Below, in pieces: positions 1-6,442 of a stretch of 11,130 bases of DNA. Each line of letters starts with the position of its first letter. Position 1 is the stretch's first letter. The position numbers and the translations under genes are program-made. The DNA is from Verrucomicrobiota bacterium (GTDB lineage Bacteria > Verrucomicrobiota > Verrucomicrobiia > Verrucomicrobiales > DEV007). The notes below the pieces were generated by a model that was not told the origin of the DNA, did not search any database, and worked only from the letters and a program-made list of their open reading frames with translations. The stretch covers positions 1-11,130 of the forward strand of contig JAHDCN010000069.1 of NCBI GenBank assembly GCA_020629815.1, written 5' to 3'.

Positions 1-411
1 GATAAACCGCTCGATGAATGCCATGGCTACTTCGATGACGATGGCAATTTCCGCTATGTCGGTGACCTGACCGCACCCTACATGATGGCAAAATTTCGCG
101 GTGCGGTTGATCTTGAGTCGCGTCCAAGAGCGCAGGGAGTGCGATCATTTCTTCAGCCATTGCGCGGTGCGACCATTACCGGTTTTACTGGAAACCTGAA
201 TCAGGGTTACTCGCTTACCTACGAAAGAGACGGCGAGACTCACCGGATCGATTATCAGGTAGGAGCTGACGCCGTGGATTTTACTTTTATCGGAGCCGAC
301 GGTTCTACGGAGAAAGAATCATATGACCGCCGCTCCGGAAAAGGAGGAGAAAAGGGCAAAGGCCCGAAAGGTAAAGACGGCAAGAAGGGTAAGAAGAAAC
401 CGAAAAAGTAA
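1..411 (+). CDS. YHYH domain protein, C-terminal part (5' end outside window)
   Basis: The reading frame is open from base 1, so only the last 136 residues are present. The first residues, LDECHGYFDDDGNFRYVG followed by APYMMAKFRG, match the C-terminal end of the YHYH domain (Pfam YHYH family), where LDECNGH is followed by a YHYH motif and then PY...C(Y/F)RG. Here the second YHYH motif is reduced to FRYV (residues 17-20) and the Cys of the final CYRG is Lys31. After the domain comes a region of about 75 residues with alternating polar and hydrophobic residues, probably beta-rich (roughly 50-110). The end is a Gly/Lys-rich tail with a few Gly-X-Y triplets (GPKGKDGKKGKK). YHYH proteins are usually exported and of unknown function; the signal peptide, if any, lies outside the window. 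The gene ends two bases before the stop of a convergent gene. Family assignment is good; function is unknown. Confidence 0.72.
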   Translation, partial: DKPLDECHGYFDDDGNFRYVGDLTAPYMMAKFRGAVDLESRPRAQGVRSFLQPLRGATITGFTGNLNQGYSLTYERDGETHRIDYQVGADAVDFTFIGADGSTEKESYDRRSGKGGEKGKGPKGKDGKKGKKKPKK

Positions 412-413
412 GA

Positions 414-626
414 TTACAGCTCAGGTGAGTCGTCGCGTCCTTTGAGCTGAATCAGTTTCTTTTTGATGACTTCCAACTCGACGGTGAGCTGGTAGGCGGC
501 CTTCACAATGTCGGCGGTGGTTTGTTCGCAGTCGAGATGGCGCGCAGTCGGCGTGACCTTCATCATCTCCAGCGAAATAGTTTTACAAGCGGTTTCGATT
601 TTCTCGATTGCTTCGTCGCGTGACAT
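414..626 (-). CDS. Small hypothetical protein, 70 aa, helical
   Basis: A 70-residue protein that I do not recognise. It is charged, with no signal peptide or membrane segment. The second half (about residues 38-62, KAAYQLTVELEVIKKKLIQL) has the heptad-like spacing of an amphipathic helix or short coiled coil. There is one Cys (residue 33) and no metal-binding pair. The start is the only ATG in the open stretch; no good Shine-Dalgarno sequence lies in front of it, and the frame stays open for several codons upstream without an ATG, GTG or TTG in frame. The gene ends tail to tail with the YHYH gene and is divergent from the flavoprotein gene at 724. Real-gene status is likely because it fills a gap between two real genes and has protein-like composition, but this is inference. 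Confidence 0.55.
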   Translation of the reverse strand: MSRDEAIEKIETACKTISLEMMKVTPTARHLDCEQTTADIVKAAYQLTVELEVIKKKLIQLKGRDDSPEL

Positions 627-636
627 GTCGGCAAGG

Positions 637-667
637 TAGACTGTCCACCTTTGCTTGCGACTAAAAT
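637..667 (+). promoter_or_regulatory. Weak candidate sigma-70 promoter for the flavoprotein-permease pair
   Basis: TAGACT (637-642, 4 of 6 matches to TTGACA) and TAAAAT (662-667, 5 of 6 matches to TATAAT) are 19 bases apart in the divergent gap. Initiation near 674 would leave a leader of about 50 bases. The spacing is long and the -35 weak, so this is only a candidate. Confidence 0.2.
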
Positions 668-723
668 CTACTCGAAAGATGTCTTGCGGCTGATGATGGC
701 AGGAGTCAGCTTGTTGGTCTGAA

Positions 724-1173
724 ATGAAGCCTGTCCCGGAACCTGTTGAGATTTCTGATTTGCCTGAACTGGCCCATCGCGTGATTCGTGAAGCGAAGTT
801 TCCGATGCTGGCAACAGTTGATCAAGATGGACAGCCCAGAGTTCGTCCGGTTTCTCCGGTTCGAGTCGATGACGATTTCACCGTTTATATTGCAAATCTC
901 CGCAGCTACCAGAAGACGACTGAAATTGAAAACAATCCCCGTGTGGAGATTTCCTACCTTTCTCCCGAGCACGATCAGATTCGGATCACGGGCGAAGCGC
1001 ACGTTTTGAATGACGCGGGTTTGTTTGAGGAGATTTGGAATGCAAATCCGCTTCTCAAGCATTACCTCGGATCGTCGGATAATCCGGAGTTGATCATTTA
1101 TGTGGTTCAACCAACCGCAGTTCGTTTCATGAGGGAGTGGGCTCTCGAATATCACCAGGTGCCTCTGCCATGA
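724..1173 (+). CDS. PNPOx-like FMN-binding split-barrel protein
   Basis: A 149-residue protein of the pyridoxamine 5'-phosphate oxidase-like (flavin reductase split-barrel) superfamily, the size of general-stress-protein-26-type members. The recognisable core is the strand pair at residues 25-50 (AKFPMLATVDQDGQPRVRPV, then SPVRVDD), followed by FTVYIANLRSYQKTTEIENNP (about 53-73), where the Lys and the ENNPRVEI stretch correspond to the usual flavin-contact region. The strand EHDQIRITGEAHVL follows at about 82-95. The length fits the family and no insertion is visible. Such proteins bind FMN or F420-type cofactors or haem; the substrate cannot be read from sequence. It is probably cytoplasmic. 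The ATG at 724 is 18 bases after an AGGAG (701-705), which is too far, so the start is less certain than the family. The stop codon overlaps the permease start (ATGA at 1170-1173), so the two are probably co-translated. Confidence 0.85.
   Translation: MKPVPEPVEISDLPELAHRVIREAKFPMLATVDQDGQPRVRPVSPVRVDDDFTVYIANLRSYQKTTEIENNPRVEISYLSPEHDQIRITGEAHVLNDAGLFEEIWNANPLLKHYLGSSDNPELIIYVVQPTAVRFMREWALEYHQVPLP
1157..1161 (+). promoter_or_regulatory. Ribosome binding site that fixes the permease start at 1170
   Basis: AGGTG lies eight bases before the ATG at 1170. An in-frame ATG at 1137 also exists, but it would add eleven hydrophilic residues before the first membrane segment and would overlap the flavoprotein gene by 37 bases. 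Confidence 0.55.
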
Positions 1174-2483
1174 ACAAGGCGGCTAAAGTGGGATTGCCTA
1201 CAGCGATTGCAATTGTGATCGCCAATATGGTGGGAACCGGGGTGTTTGGCAGCCTGGGTTTTCAGGTGATTGATATATCTACGGGGTTTCCGATTCTGAT
1301 GCTGTGGCTGATCGGCGGCGTGCTTTCCTTTTGTGGGGCGGTTTGCTATGCGGAGCTGGCGGCGATGTTTCCCAAGTCGGGAGGTGAGTATCATCTTTTG
1401 TCAGAGAGCTGGCATCCGTTTGCAGGTTTCCTTTCCGGTTGGGTTTCTGCGACGGTCGGTTTTGCGGCCCCGGTTGCATTGAACGCCACTCTGATGGGCA
1501 CTTATCTGGGCAGCATCACTTCGCTGCCTCCGTTGGTTTTTGCACTTCCTGTGGTGGTGCTTATTTCGCTGATTCATCTAGGTCGGCTGACGGTGATAGG
1601 GAAATTCCAAATGGCTTTCACCTACTCGAAGATTGCCCTGATCGTCGTTTTGGGAGCGATGGGGTTTTTGATCGGAACGGGCCAGCCGGTTTCGTTCCTG
1701 CCACAAAAAGGAGATGGTGAGATGTTGCTGTCGAGTAGCTTCGCGGTTTCGCTGGTCTATGTGTTGTATGCCTACACGGGCTGGAATGCGGCCACCTACA
1801 TGATCGATGAAGTCCGCAATGCGAAACGGAATGTTCCGCTGGCTCTGCTGATCGGGACAGTTTTCGTTACTGTTCTCTACGTGTTTTTGAATGCGGCCTT
1901 CTTTTACTCTACTCCGATTGAGAAGATGAAGGGCCAGCCTGAAGTCGGGTTGATTGCTGCGAAGGAAATCCTTGGTGATCGAGGCGGAATGATCATGGGT
2001 ATTCTGATCAGCTTCGGTTTGATTTCGACGATCAGTTCGATGACCTGGGCCGGGCCGCGTGTCATGGCAGCAATGGGTCGGGATCATCGGGCTTTCTCTT
2101 TTTTCGATAAAAAGAACCAAAATGGTGTGCCGGTGATTGCGGTTCTCGTTCAGACGGTTTTTGTGATCATCATGGTCGTGACCGCGACTTTTGAGCAATT
2201 GGTTCACTATGTTCAGGCGCTGCTGACGATCTCGTCAATTCTCGTTGTCCTAGGGGTAATCTGGATGCGCTGGAAACGGCCGGATGCAGAGCGCCCCTAT
2301 CGTGCCTGGGGGTATCCGGTGACTCCCATTCTTTTCGCTGCCTTTTCGATTTATGTCCTGATCTTTCAGGTTCAAGAGAGGACGAAAGAGTTTCTTTTTG
2401 GCCTCGGAACACTGGCGGTTGGAGCGTTGGTTTACCTGATTCTCCAAAAAGTGGCATCGGATAAGACCAAGAAAAAAGGTTGA
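1170..2483 (+). CDS. APC-superfamily amino-acid permease
   Basis: A 437-residue integral membrane transporter of the amino acid-polyamine-organocation superfamily, with about 12 hydrophobic segments. The first segment (about 8-40) carries the unwound-helix substrate motif GTGVFG (22-27). SGGEYHLL (70-77) between segments 2 and 3 is the usual APC loop motif. YTGWN at 202-206, followed by D213-E214 and then RNAKRNVPLAL, matches the conserved Y-x-G-W-N...E-E-x-x-N-P-x-R-x-I-P block of LAT/APC members. The protein ends in a short Lys-rich cytoplasmic tail. It most likely exchanges or imports an amino acid; the exact substrate cannot be told. Closest in style to L-type and basic amino-acid exchangers. 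The start at 1170 overlaps the preceding stop as ATGA and has its own AGGTG. Coupling to a flavin split-barrel protein suggests co-expression, but the link in function is unknown. Confidence 0.88.
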   Translation: MNKAAKVGLPTAIAIVIANMVGTGVFGSLGFQVIDISTGFPILMLWLIGGVLSFCGAVCYAELAAMFPKSGGEYHLLSESWHPFAGFLSGWVSATVGFAAPVALNATLMGTYLGSITSLPPLVFALPVVVLISLIHLGRLTVIGKFQMAFTYSKIALIVVLGAMGFLIGTGQPVSFLPQKGDGEMLLSSSFAVSLVYVLYAYTGWNAATYMIDEVRNAKRNVPLALLIGTVFVTVLYVFLNAAFFYSTPIEKMKGQPEVGLIAAKEILGDRGGMIMGILISFGLISTISSMTWAGPRVMAAMGRDHRAFSFFDKKNQNGVPVIAVLVQTVFVIIMVVTATFEQLVHYVQALLTISSILVVLGVIWMRWKRPDAERPYRAWGYPVTPILFAAFSIYVLIFQVQERTKEFLFGLGTLAVGALVYLILQKVASDKTKKKG

Positions 2484-2513
2484 GAAATTCCTTAATTTTT
2501 CTTAAATAAACAA

Positions 2514-2534
2514 ACTGGATTATAATCCTCCAGT
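2514..2534 (+). promoter_or_regulatory. Palindrome over a TATAAT box upstream of the PAS gene
   Basis: GGATTATAATCC (2517-2528) is an exact 12-base palindrome. A second inverted pair, ACTGGA (2514-2519) and TCCAGT (2529-2534), is interleaved with it. TATAAT (2521-2526) at the centre is a perfect -10 box. Only a poor -35 (TTCTTA, 2499-2504, 16 bases away) is seen. It could be an operator on the promoter of the PAS-HAD pair, or a short hairpin after the permease gene; no T-run follows. Confidence 0.4.
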
Positions 2535-2542
2535 CGAATCCG

Positions 2543-4780
2543 TTGTCCACACCGTCACAGAACCCGTCTGCCCCGTCGCCCGGAGGTCAGAACCAGCCCT
2601 CGCATATTTCCGTGAGGGAGGATATCACCATACATGAGACGGAATTTGCCAAGGCAAAAATTCACCATGAAGTCTCGCATCCGGAAGGTGCAGAAAAGGC
2701 AACGAAGCGGGCAACGGTGAAGAAAATTCCCGGGTCGGAATTGCTTGAAGGACTTCCCGAGGCGGTTTTGATCCTCGACTCCCGTCAGCGGGAAAAATAT
2801 GCCAACTCGGCGTTTTGTGATTTGTTCGAAAAAGGCGTCGAAGAAGCAGGAGGTGCCGAATCGTGGCTGATCGGAATGGTTCCAAGGGGCGATGAGGAAT
2901 CCACGGTGTTAGCTTCCTGGCGCGAGCACATTTGGAGAAAGCAACTGACCCGTACCTACACGCTTTTGCCGAGAGTCGGCAAGGTAGTCGATTTGGAGTT
3001 TCAGCCTGCGCTTCAGGAAGATGGAAGTCTGACCATTTTGATTAGGGATGTAACCCTGTTGCGCAAAAACGAAGAGAGTCTTCGCCAGGGAAAACTGAAG
3101 TTCCGTGCCTTGTTTGGAAATACCCGGCAGGGCGTAGTATTAGCTGACAATACCGGACGGGTTCTCGATGCGAACCAGTCGTTTATTGAATCCACAGGGA
3201 TCAAATTATTTGATCTGAGGTTGTCGATGCTCCGTGAGATTTTGCATCCGACGGATGCGGAAAAGCTGGAGCGTGTGGAGGAAAAAATTCGGAGCAAGGA
3301 TCAGATTCGCATGACCGATGCGACTTCGATGGAGGTGTTTGTTCGTGGCGCTGATTCGGAAAGAAAGCAGATTCTGACATTCTGTCCTGTCGCTACTTCG
3401 GAAGGGGAGTATTCAATGGGGATCTACCTTTTCCAGGAAGTAGGCTTTGAGAAATCGCCGGAGGCCATGGCGAACAAGTTGCGCGAGCTCGCATCGCGCG
3501 CGCAGGCTCTTTTAAGCGCAGTGCCGGAACTGGTTTTGTTGATCGGTCGGGATGGCGTGATCACCGATTTTGCTCCGCCACCTCGGCCATGGCGTGAGCT
3601 CTCGGTTGATAACCAATGGATAGGAGATGGCCTCGGAAGGCACTGGCCAACGCTCAATGAGTTGTTTGAAAAGACTTCTGATAAGGTCTTTACCGAAGAG
3701 AAGACGATCCGTGCTGATTTGCCGGGACCGGCTTCAGGAAGCGGAATGTTCTCGATCACCTTTGCCCCCTGCGGCGAAGGAAAGGGAATGATTGTGGTGG
3801 CCAATTCTACCAACTTGTATCGATACAAGAGGGACGCGGTCTGGCAGGCAGAGTTTTTGCAACGCTCGTCTGATGCTGTGCTGGTTGCTGACGGCAAGGG
3901 GTTTATTTTCGATGTGAATCCGGCTGCCGCGAAACTTTTTGGAAAAACCCGTGGTCAACTCGACGGTAGATCGCTGGCTTCTGTTTATCAGGGGGCAGAC
4001 GATTTGAAGGACTCAATCAATTTGGCCATTAGTCGAGGAAAGTCTTTCGAGCAAAAGATCAGTCTGGTTTCTGTGGATGATGAAAATGAAGGCTCTGCCG
4101 ATCAGTTTGATGCCCTTTTTCTGCCAGTGCAGATAGAGGACGAATGCATAGCGGTCCTGAACTTTCTTCGAACAAAGCAGCCATCCAGTCAGTATTCTCT
4201 GGTCGAAGACAGCCGTAATAACCGCGCCATGCACCGGATGCGGGACCAGCTGCAAATGGTGACCAGTTTGTTTTCGCTGGAGGATCAGAGCCAGGAAAGC
4301 AGGCGCACCTCTCAAAAATGGCAGGTGAGGCTCCGGGCAATTTCGCACTCGATTCCCTTTGGGGAAGACAATGTGGTCTGGATTGTTCCGATGCTTCGTA
4401 CTCTTGCGGATGAAGTTTCATCTATCGCCGGGAGAGGTCCCGGGAGGAGAGAGATTGTGATTACCGGCCCGGAGGAGCTTTCGATTCGCTCAGACATCAC
4501 TGGTGCTTTCTGTCTGTTGTGCGCTGAGATCATGCGCATGGTGATTCTTAATCCATACAAAGGTTCGGGACCCAAGTTATTTTTGGATCTGGAAGAATGT
4601 GCTCATGGAGAAATTGCTTTGATTGCCAAACCCGGCAAAAGCGGTCGCCTGTTCAGCCCGGCCCAGGAAGAGGAAGCAGGAGCGCTGGAATTGTTGGCTC
4701 AACAAATCCGGGGTCGTATCCGTTCCTCACTCGATGTCGATGATATCGGAGGTTTGCAGGTGATTTTTGATGGAAACTGA
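2543..4780 (+). CDS. Multi-PAS protein with degenerate HisKA_2-type kinase core
   Basis: A 745-residue soluble protein with no membrane segment. Residues 1-61 are polar and disordered. Four PAS-like units follow: about 65-172 (LPEAVLILD start, IRDVT end), 185-300 (FRALFGNTRQGVVLADNTG, LDANQSF), 318-425 (divergent; VPELVLLIGRDGVITDF) and 436-545 (LQRSSDAVLVADGKG, DVNPAAAKLFGKTRGQLDG). Residues 558-610 look like a HisKA_2 dimerisation helix: AMHRMRDQLQMVTSLFSLE aligns with the family's EIHHRVKNNLQ...SLL, keeping His564-Arg565, but the KNN is RDQ. The last 130 residues resemble an ATP-binding domain, but the N-box Asn is Met666 (after Glu662) and the G1-box D-x-G-x-G is K696-P-G-K-S-G. It is probably a pseudokinase or phospho-acceptor partner. 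The start is a TTG (an in-frame TAA lies at 2507); GTG at 2612 is an alternative. No Shine-Dalgarno is visible for either. The 3' end overlaps the HAD gene. Confidence 0.75.
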   Translation: MSTPSQNPSAPSPGGQNQPSHISVREDITIHETEFAKAKIHHEVSHPEGAEKATKRATVKKIPGSELLEGLPEAVLILDSRQREKYANSAFCDLFEKGVEEAGGAESWLIGMVPRGDEESTVLASWREHIWRKQLTRTYTLLPRVGKVVDLEFQPALQEDGSLTILIRDVTLLRKNEESLRQGKLKFRALFGNTRQGVVLADNTGRVLDANQSFIESTGIKLFDLRLSMLREILHPTDAEKLERVEEKIRSKDQIRMTDATSMEVFVRGADSERKQILTFCPVATSEGEYSMGIYLFQEVGFEKSPEAMANKLRELASRAQALLSAVPELVLLIGRDGVITDFAPPPRPWRELSVDNQWIGDGLGRHWPTLNELFEKTSDKVFTEEKTIRADLPGPASGSGMFSITFAPCGEGKGMIVVANSTNLYRYKRDAVWQAEFLQRSSDAVLVADGKGFIFDVNPAAAKLFGKTRGQLDGRSLASVYQGADDLKDSINLAISRGKSFEQKISLVSVDDENEGSADQFDALFLPVQIEDECIAVLNFLRTKQPSSQYSLVEDSRNNRAMHRMRDQLQMVTSLFSLEDQSQESRRTSQKWQVRLRAISHSIPFGEDNVVWIVPMLRTLADEVSSIAGRGPGRREIVITGPEELSIRSDITGAFCLLCAEIMRMVILNPYKGSGPKLFLDLEECAHGEIALIAKPGKSGRLFSPAQEEEAGALELLAQQIRGRIRSSLDVDDIGGLQVIFDGN
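4758..4763 (+). promoter_or_regulatory. Ribosome binding site for the HAD gene, inside the PAS gene
   Basis: AGGTGA lies six bases before the ATG at 4770. This favours that ATG over the TTG one codon earlier. A second purine-rich match, GGAGGT (4748-4753), is too distant. Both sit inside the upstream coding sequence, as expected for translational coupling. Confidence 0.6.
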
Positions 4781-5456
4781 CGCGGTTTCAAAATCCAGAA
4801 TCCCTCTGTTCGTTGATCTGGATGGTACCATCACCGATCCATCCCCAGGATTTCTCGCCAGCGTGAAATATGCGCTGTGTGAGTTGCAGGCAGAGGTTCC
4901 TACGGACGAGGAATTGGTTACCTACATCGGGCCACCGTTGAGGGGCACGTTTCAGATCCTGCTTGAGACGGAAGATACAAATTTGATTGAGAGAGCGGTC
5001 GAATTGTATCGGGAGCGATTGGATAACGGGGGAAAGTTTGAAGCGATTGTTCATTCCGGAATGGAGGCCATGCTGCAGCGATTCTCCGAAGATCCCCGTG
5101 TTGCTCTATTTGTAGCGACCGGCAAACCAACCGGTGTTGCCCGGGAGATTATCGAGCACTTTGGATTGTCGAAATATTTTGTGGAAGTGTATGGCGCGGA
5201 GCTCGACGGAAAGTTTGCCGACAAATCTGAGCTGCTGGATCACATCGCGAGACTACATGAATTACCAGCAGGGCAGGGGGTTATGATTGGTGACACTACG
5301 TTCGACATCCGTGCCGGCCGCCTCCATGGAGTTCGCACGATCGGTGTATCCTGGGGATTTGGAACAGAAGAGTCGATGCAGGCAGAAGGGATGGATTTCT
5401 ATGTGAGTGACGTAGCTGCACTCGAAGATCGAATTTCCCACTGCCTGAGCAAGTAA
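4770..5456 (+). CDS. HAD-superfamily phosphatase, phosphoglycolate phosphatase-like
   Basis: A 228-residue HAD hydrolase with all four motifs. Motif I is DLDGT with nucleophile Asp16 and general acid Asp18; motif II is VATGKP with Thr117; motif III is Lys152 (DKSELL); motif IV is GDTTFD with Asp175 and Asp179. The cap domain between residues 20 and 90 is helical (C1 type). YIGPPLRGTF is the signature seen in Gph/PpaX-like enzymes and in pneumococcal-type 5'-nucleotidases of this clade. The expected reaction is Mg-dependent hydrolysis of a small phosphate ester such as 2-phosphoglycolate or a nucleotide; sequence alone does not fix the substrate. The first 11 bases overlap the end of the PAS gene, so translation is likely coupled to it. 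The stop is directly followed by the stop of the convergent lipoprotein gene. Confidence 0.85.
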   Translation: METDAVSKSRIPLFVDLDGTITDPSPGFLASVKYALCELQAEVPTDEELVTYIGPPLRGTFQILLETEDTNLIERAVELYRERLDNGGKFEAIVHSGMEAMLQRFSEDPRVALFVATGKPTGVAREIIEHFGLSKYFVEVYGAELDGKFADKSELLDHIARLHELPAGQGVMIGDTTFDIRAGRLHGVRTIGVSWGFGTEESMQAEGMDFYVSDVAALEDRISHCLSK

Positions 5457-6002
5457 TCAGGGATCAATTTTCACCGGATAGCTTTTCTTCTTCGGTTTGT
5501 TTGGGTCGTCGGCTTTCCGAAAAGCCATGCCGAAGTTTCCTTTCTCGCGCCAACCAAAGTAGGTTTCCACGTTGGGCCCCCGATAGCTGACAAACGGTAG
5601 TCGCAGTGGTCCTGCATGAATCATTGCAGTATTGACGCGACCCTCTTTCGCCCAGATTCCTCTGGCGTTCTTGCCGTAGCGAACAAAGTCCTTATCAGCT
5701 ACGCCAATCACATAGTGGGTGAGATTGTGCCCCGGATTACGAATTGCGTAGGTTCGTTTTCTTTCCTCGTGTGAGAGGTGTGGTTTCCAATTCGAGTCGT
5801 AGTCCTCGTCTGCGTTGGATAACCACCATTTCGGGTCGGCCTTGGTCTTTCGATCAACCTGCCCCTGAGTCCGGGGTTTGTGATAGTGAACGTTGCGGCT
5901 TTTCACCCGATCTTCGACAGGCACATAAGTACCGGTCGTTGCACAACTACTGAACAGACAGGGGAAAAGCGCACCTGTAAGGAGGAAGGAGATGCGTTTC
6001 AT
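5457..6002 (-). CDS. Hypothetical lipoprotein
   Basis: A 181-residue protein of unknown function with a clear lipoprotein signal peptide: Lys2-Arg3, a hydrophobic run (4-17), then LFSSC with Cys20 as the modified residue. Phe at -3 is a little unusual for a lipobox. The mature part is basic and rich in Trp, Tyr and His (NVHYHKP at about 38-44; PKWW at about 58-61) and ends in a Lys-rich stretch (PKKKSYPVKIDP). No Cys occurs after Cys20 and no catalytic motif is apparent. It probably anchors in a cell membrane facing the periplasm. The ATG at 6000-6002 is preceded directly by CTGGAG, closer than a normal Shine-Dalgarno. It lies 36 bases after the zinc-ribbon gene on the same strand, so they may share a transcript. 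Confidence 0.75.
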   Translation of the reverse strand: MKRISFLLTGALFPCLFSSCATTGTYVPVEDRVKSRNVHYHKPRTQGQVDRKTKADPKWWLSNADEDYDSNWKPHLSHEERKRTYAIRNPGHNLTHYVIGVADKDFVRYGKNARGIWAKEGRVNTAMIHAGPLRLPFVSYRGPNVETYFGWREKGNFGMAFRKADDPNKPKKKSYPVKIDP

Positions 6003-6038
6003 CTCCAGAAGAATAGCACAGCCGCCTTGCTTCCGGAA

Positions 6039-6275
6039 CTAGAAAAGATCCTCTGCCACTACCGAATTCTGCTCTCGGGTTGACAGGGTCTTTGCCTGAG
6101 CAACCACAAAATCCTCTTCGATTTCGTAGCGATATGCGTGGCAATTGGGGCAAATATTGACCTTGGACGCCACAATTGAATCGCATCCGAGACATACTTT
6201 GTACAGGGATGGATTCCGGATGATTCTCCGGGCTCTCTTAGCTCTTTCTGCTAGTGCTGAATTCGCGTCGGTCAT
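6039..6275 (-). CDS. Small zinc-ribbon protein
   Basis: A 78-residue protein with two Cys pairs, VCLGC (Cys28, Cys31) and ICPNC (Cys42, Cys45), that should bind one zinc ion as a ribbon. Before them is a strongly basic helix (AERAKRARRIIRNPSLYK, about 9-26), suggestive of nucleic-acid or ribosome contact. After them is HAYRYEIEE, then a flexible polar tail. Small ribbon proteins of this pattern are, as I recall, conserved in Opitutae, but no function is known to me. The start ATG has only GAGAG two bases away. It is transcribed away from mfd and ahead of the lipoprotein gene. Confidence 0.75.
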   Translation of the reverse strand: MTDANSALAERAKRARRIIRNPSLYKVCLGCDSIVASKVNICPNCHAYRYEIEEDFVVAQAKTLSTREQNSVVAEDLF

Positions 6276-6442
6276 AGCTCTCGGAAACGGTAATTGCTTC
6301 GATAGCCATTTGCAAGAATGAAATTAATATTTGCGATTTTTATAAATATGAGAAAGTGCGCATTCGTGAATGGAACCGTTTTCGCGGGGATGCGACACAG
6401 TTCGTGTTTCAAAACCGCAAAACTGGGAGATAATCATCAACC
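6276..6442. promoter_or_regulatory. Divergent intergenic region between zinc-ribbon gene and mfd
   Basis: 167 bases must hold the promoters for both directions. The part from 6310 to 6352 is AT-rich (TTAATATTTGCGATTTTTATAAATATG), but no pair of -35 and -10 hexamers with correct spacing stands out on either strand. CATTC-GT-GAATG (6361-6372) is a small inverted repeat that could be an operator half-site pair. The part nearest mfd forms the stem-loop listed separately. Confidence 0.45.
6378..6423 (+). promoter_or_regulatory. Nested stem-loop just upstream of the mfd ribosome binding site
   Basis: GTTTTCGCGG (6378-6387) can pair with CCGCAAAAC (6415-6423), giving nine pairs with one bulged C. 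Inside it ACAC (6395-6398) pairs with GTGT (6404-6407) around a five-base loop. The outer stem ends one base before GGGAGA (6425-6430), the probable mfd Shine-Dalgarno, twelve bases from the TTG start. No T-run follows, so it is not a terminator. Confidence 0.3.

Noticed and set aside
706..1155. A 149-codon open frame on the minus strand opposite the flavoprotein gene
   Set aside because: The plus strand carries the recognisable PNPOx-like fold; the antisense product resembles nothing.
1137..1169. Earlier ATG for the permease
   Set aside because: It adds eleven hydrophilic residues, overlaps the upstream gene and lacks the AGGTG-to-ATG spacing seen for 1170.
1578..2207. A 209-codon open frame on the minus strand inside the permease gene
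   Set aside because: Its product is rich in His, Arg, Asn and Gln with no protein-like motif, while the plus strand encodes a clear transporter.
2484..2542. Rho-independent terminator after the permease
   Set aside because: The hairpin-capable bases at 2514-2534 are not followed by a T-run; the T-rich part (2496-2503) lies before them, so a promoter or operator reading fits better.
4767..4769. TTG start for the HAD gene one codon before the ATG
   Set aside because: The adjacent ATG has a better-spaced AGGTGA; the difference is one residue.
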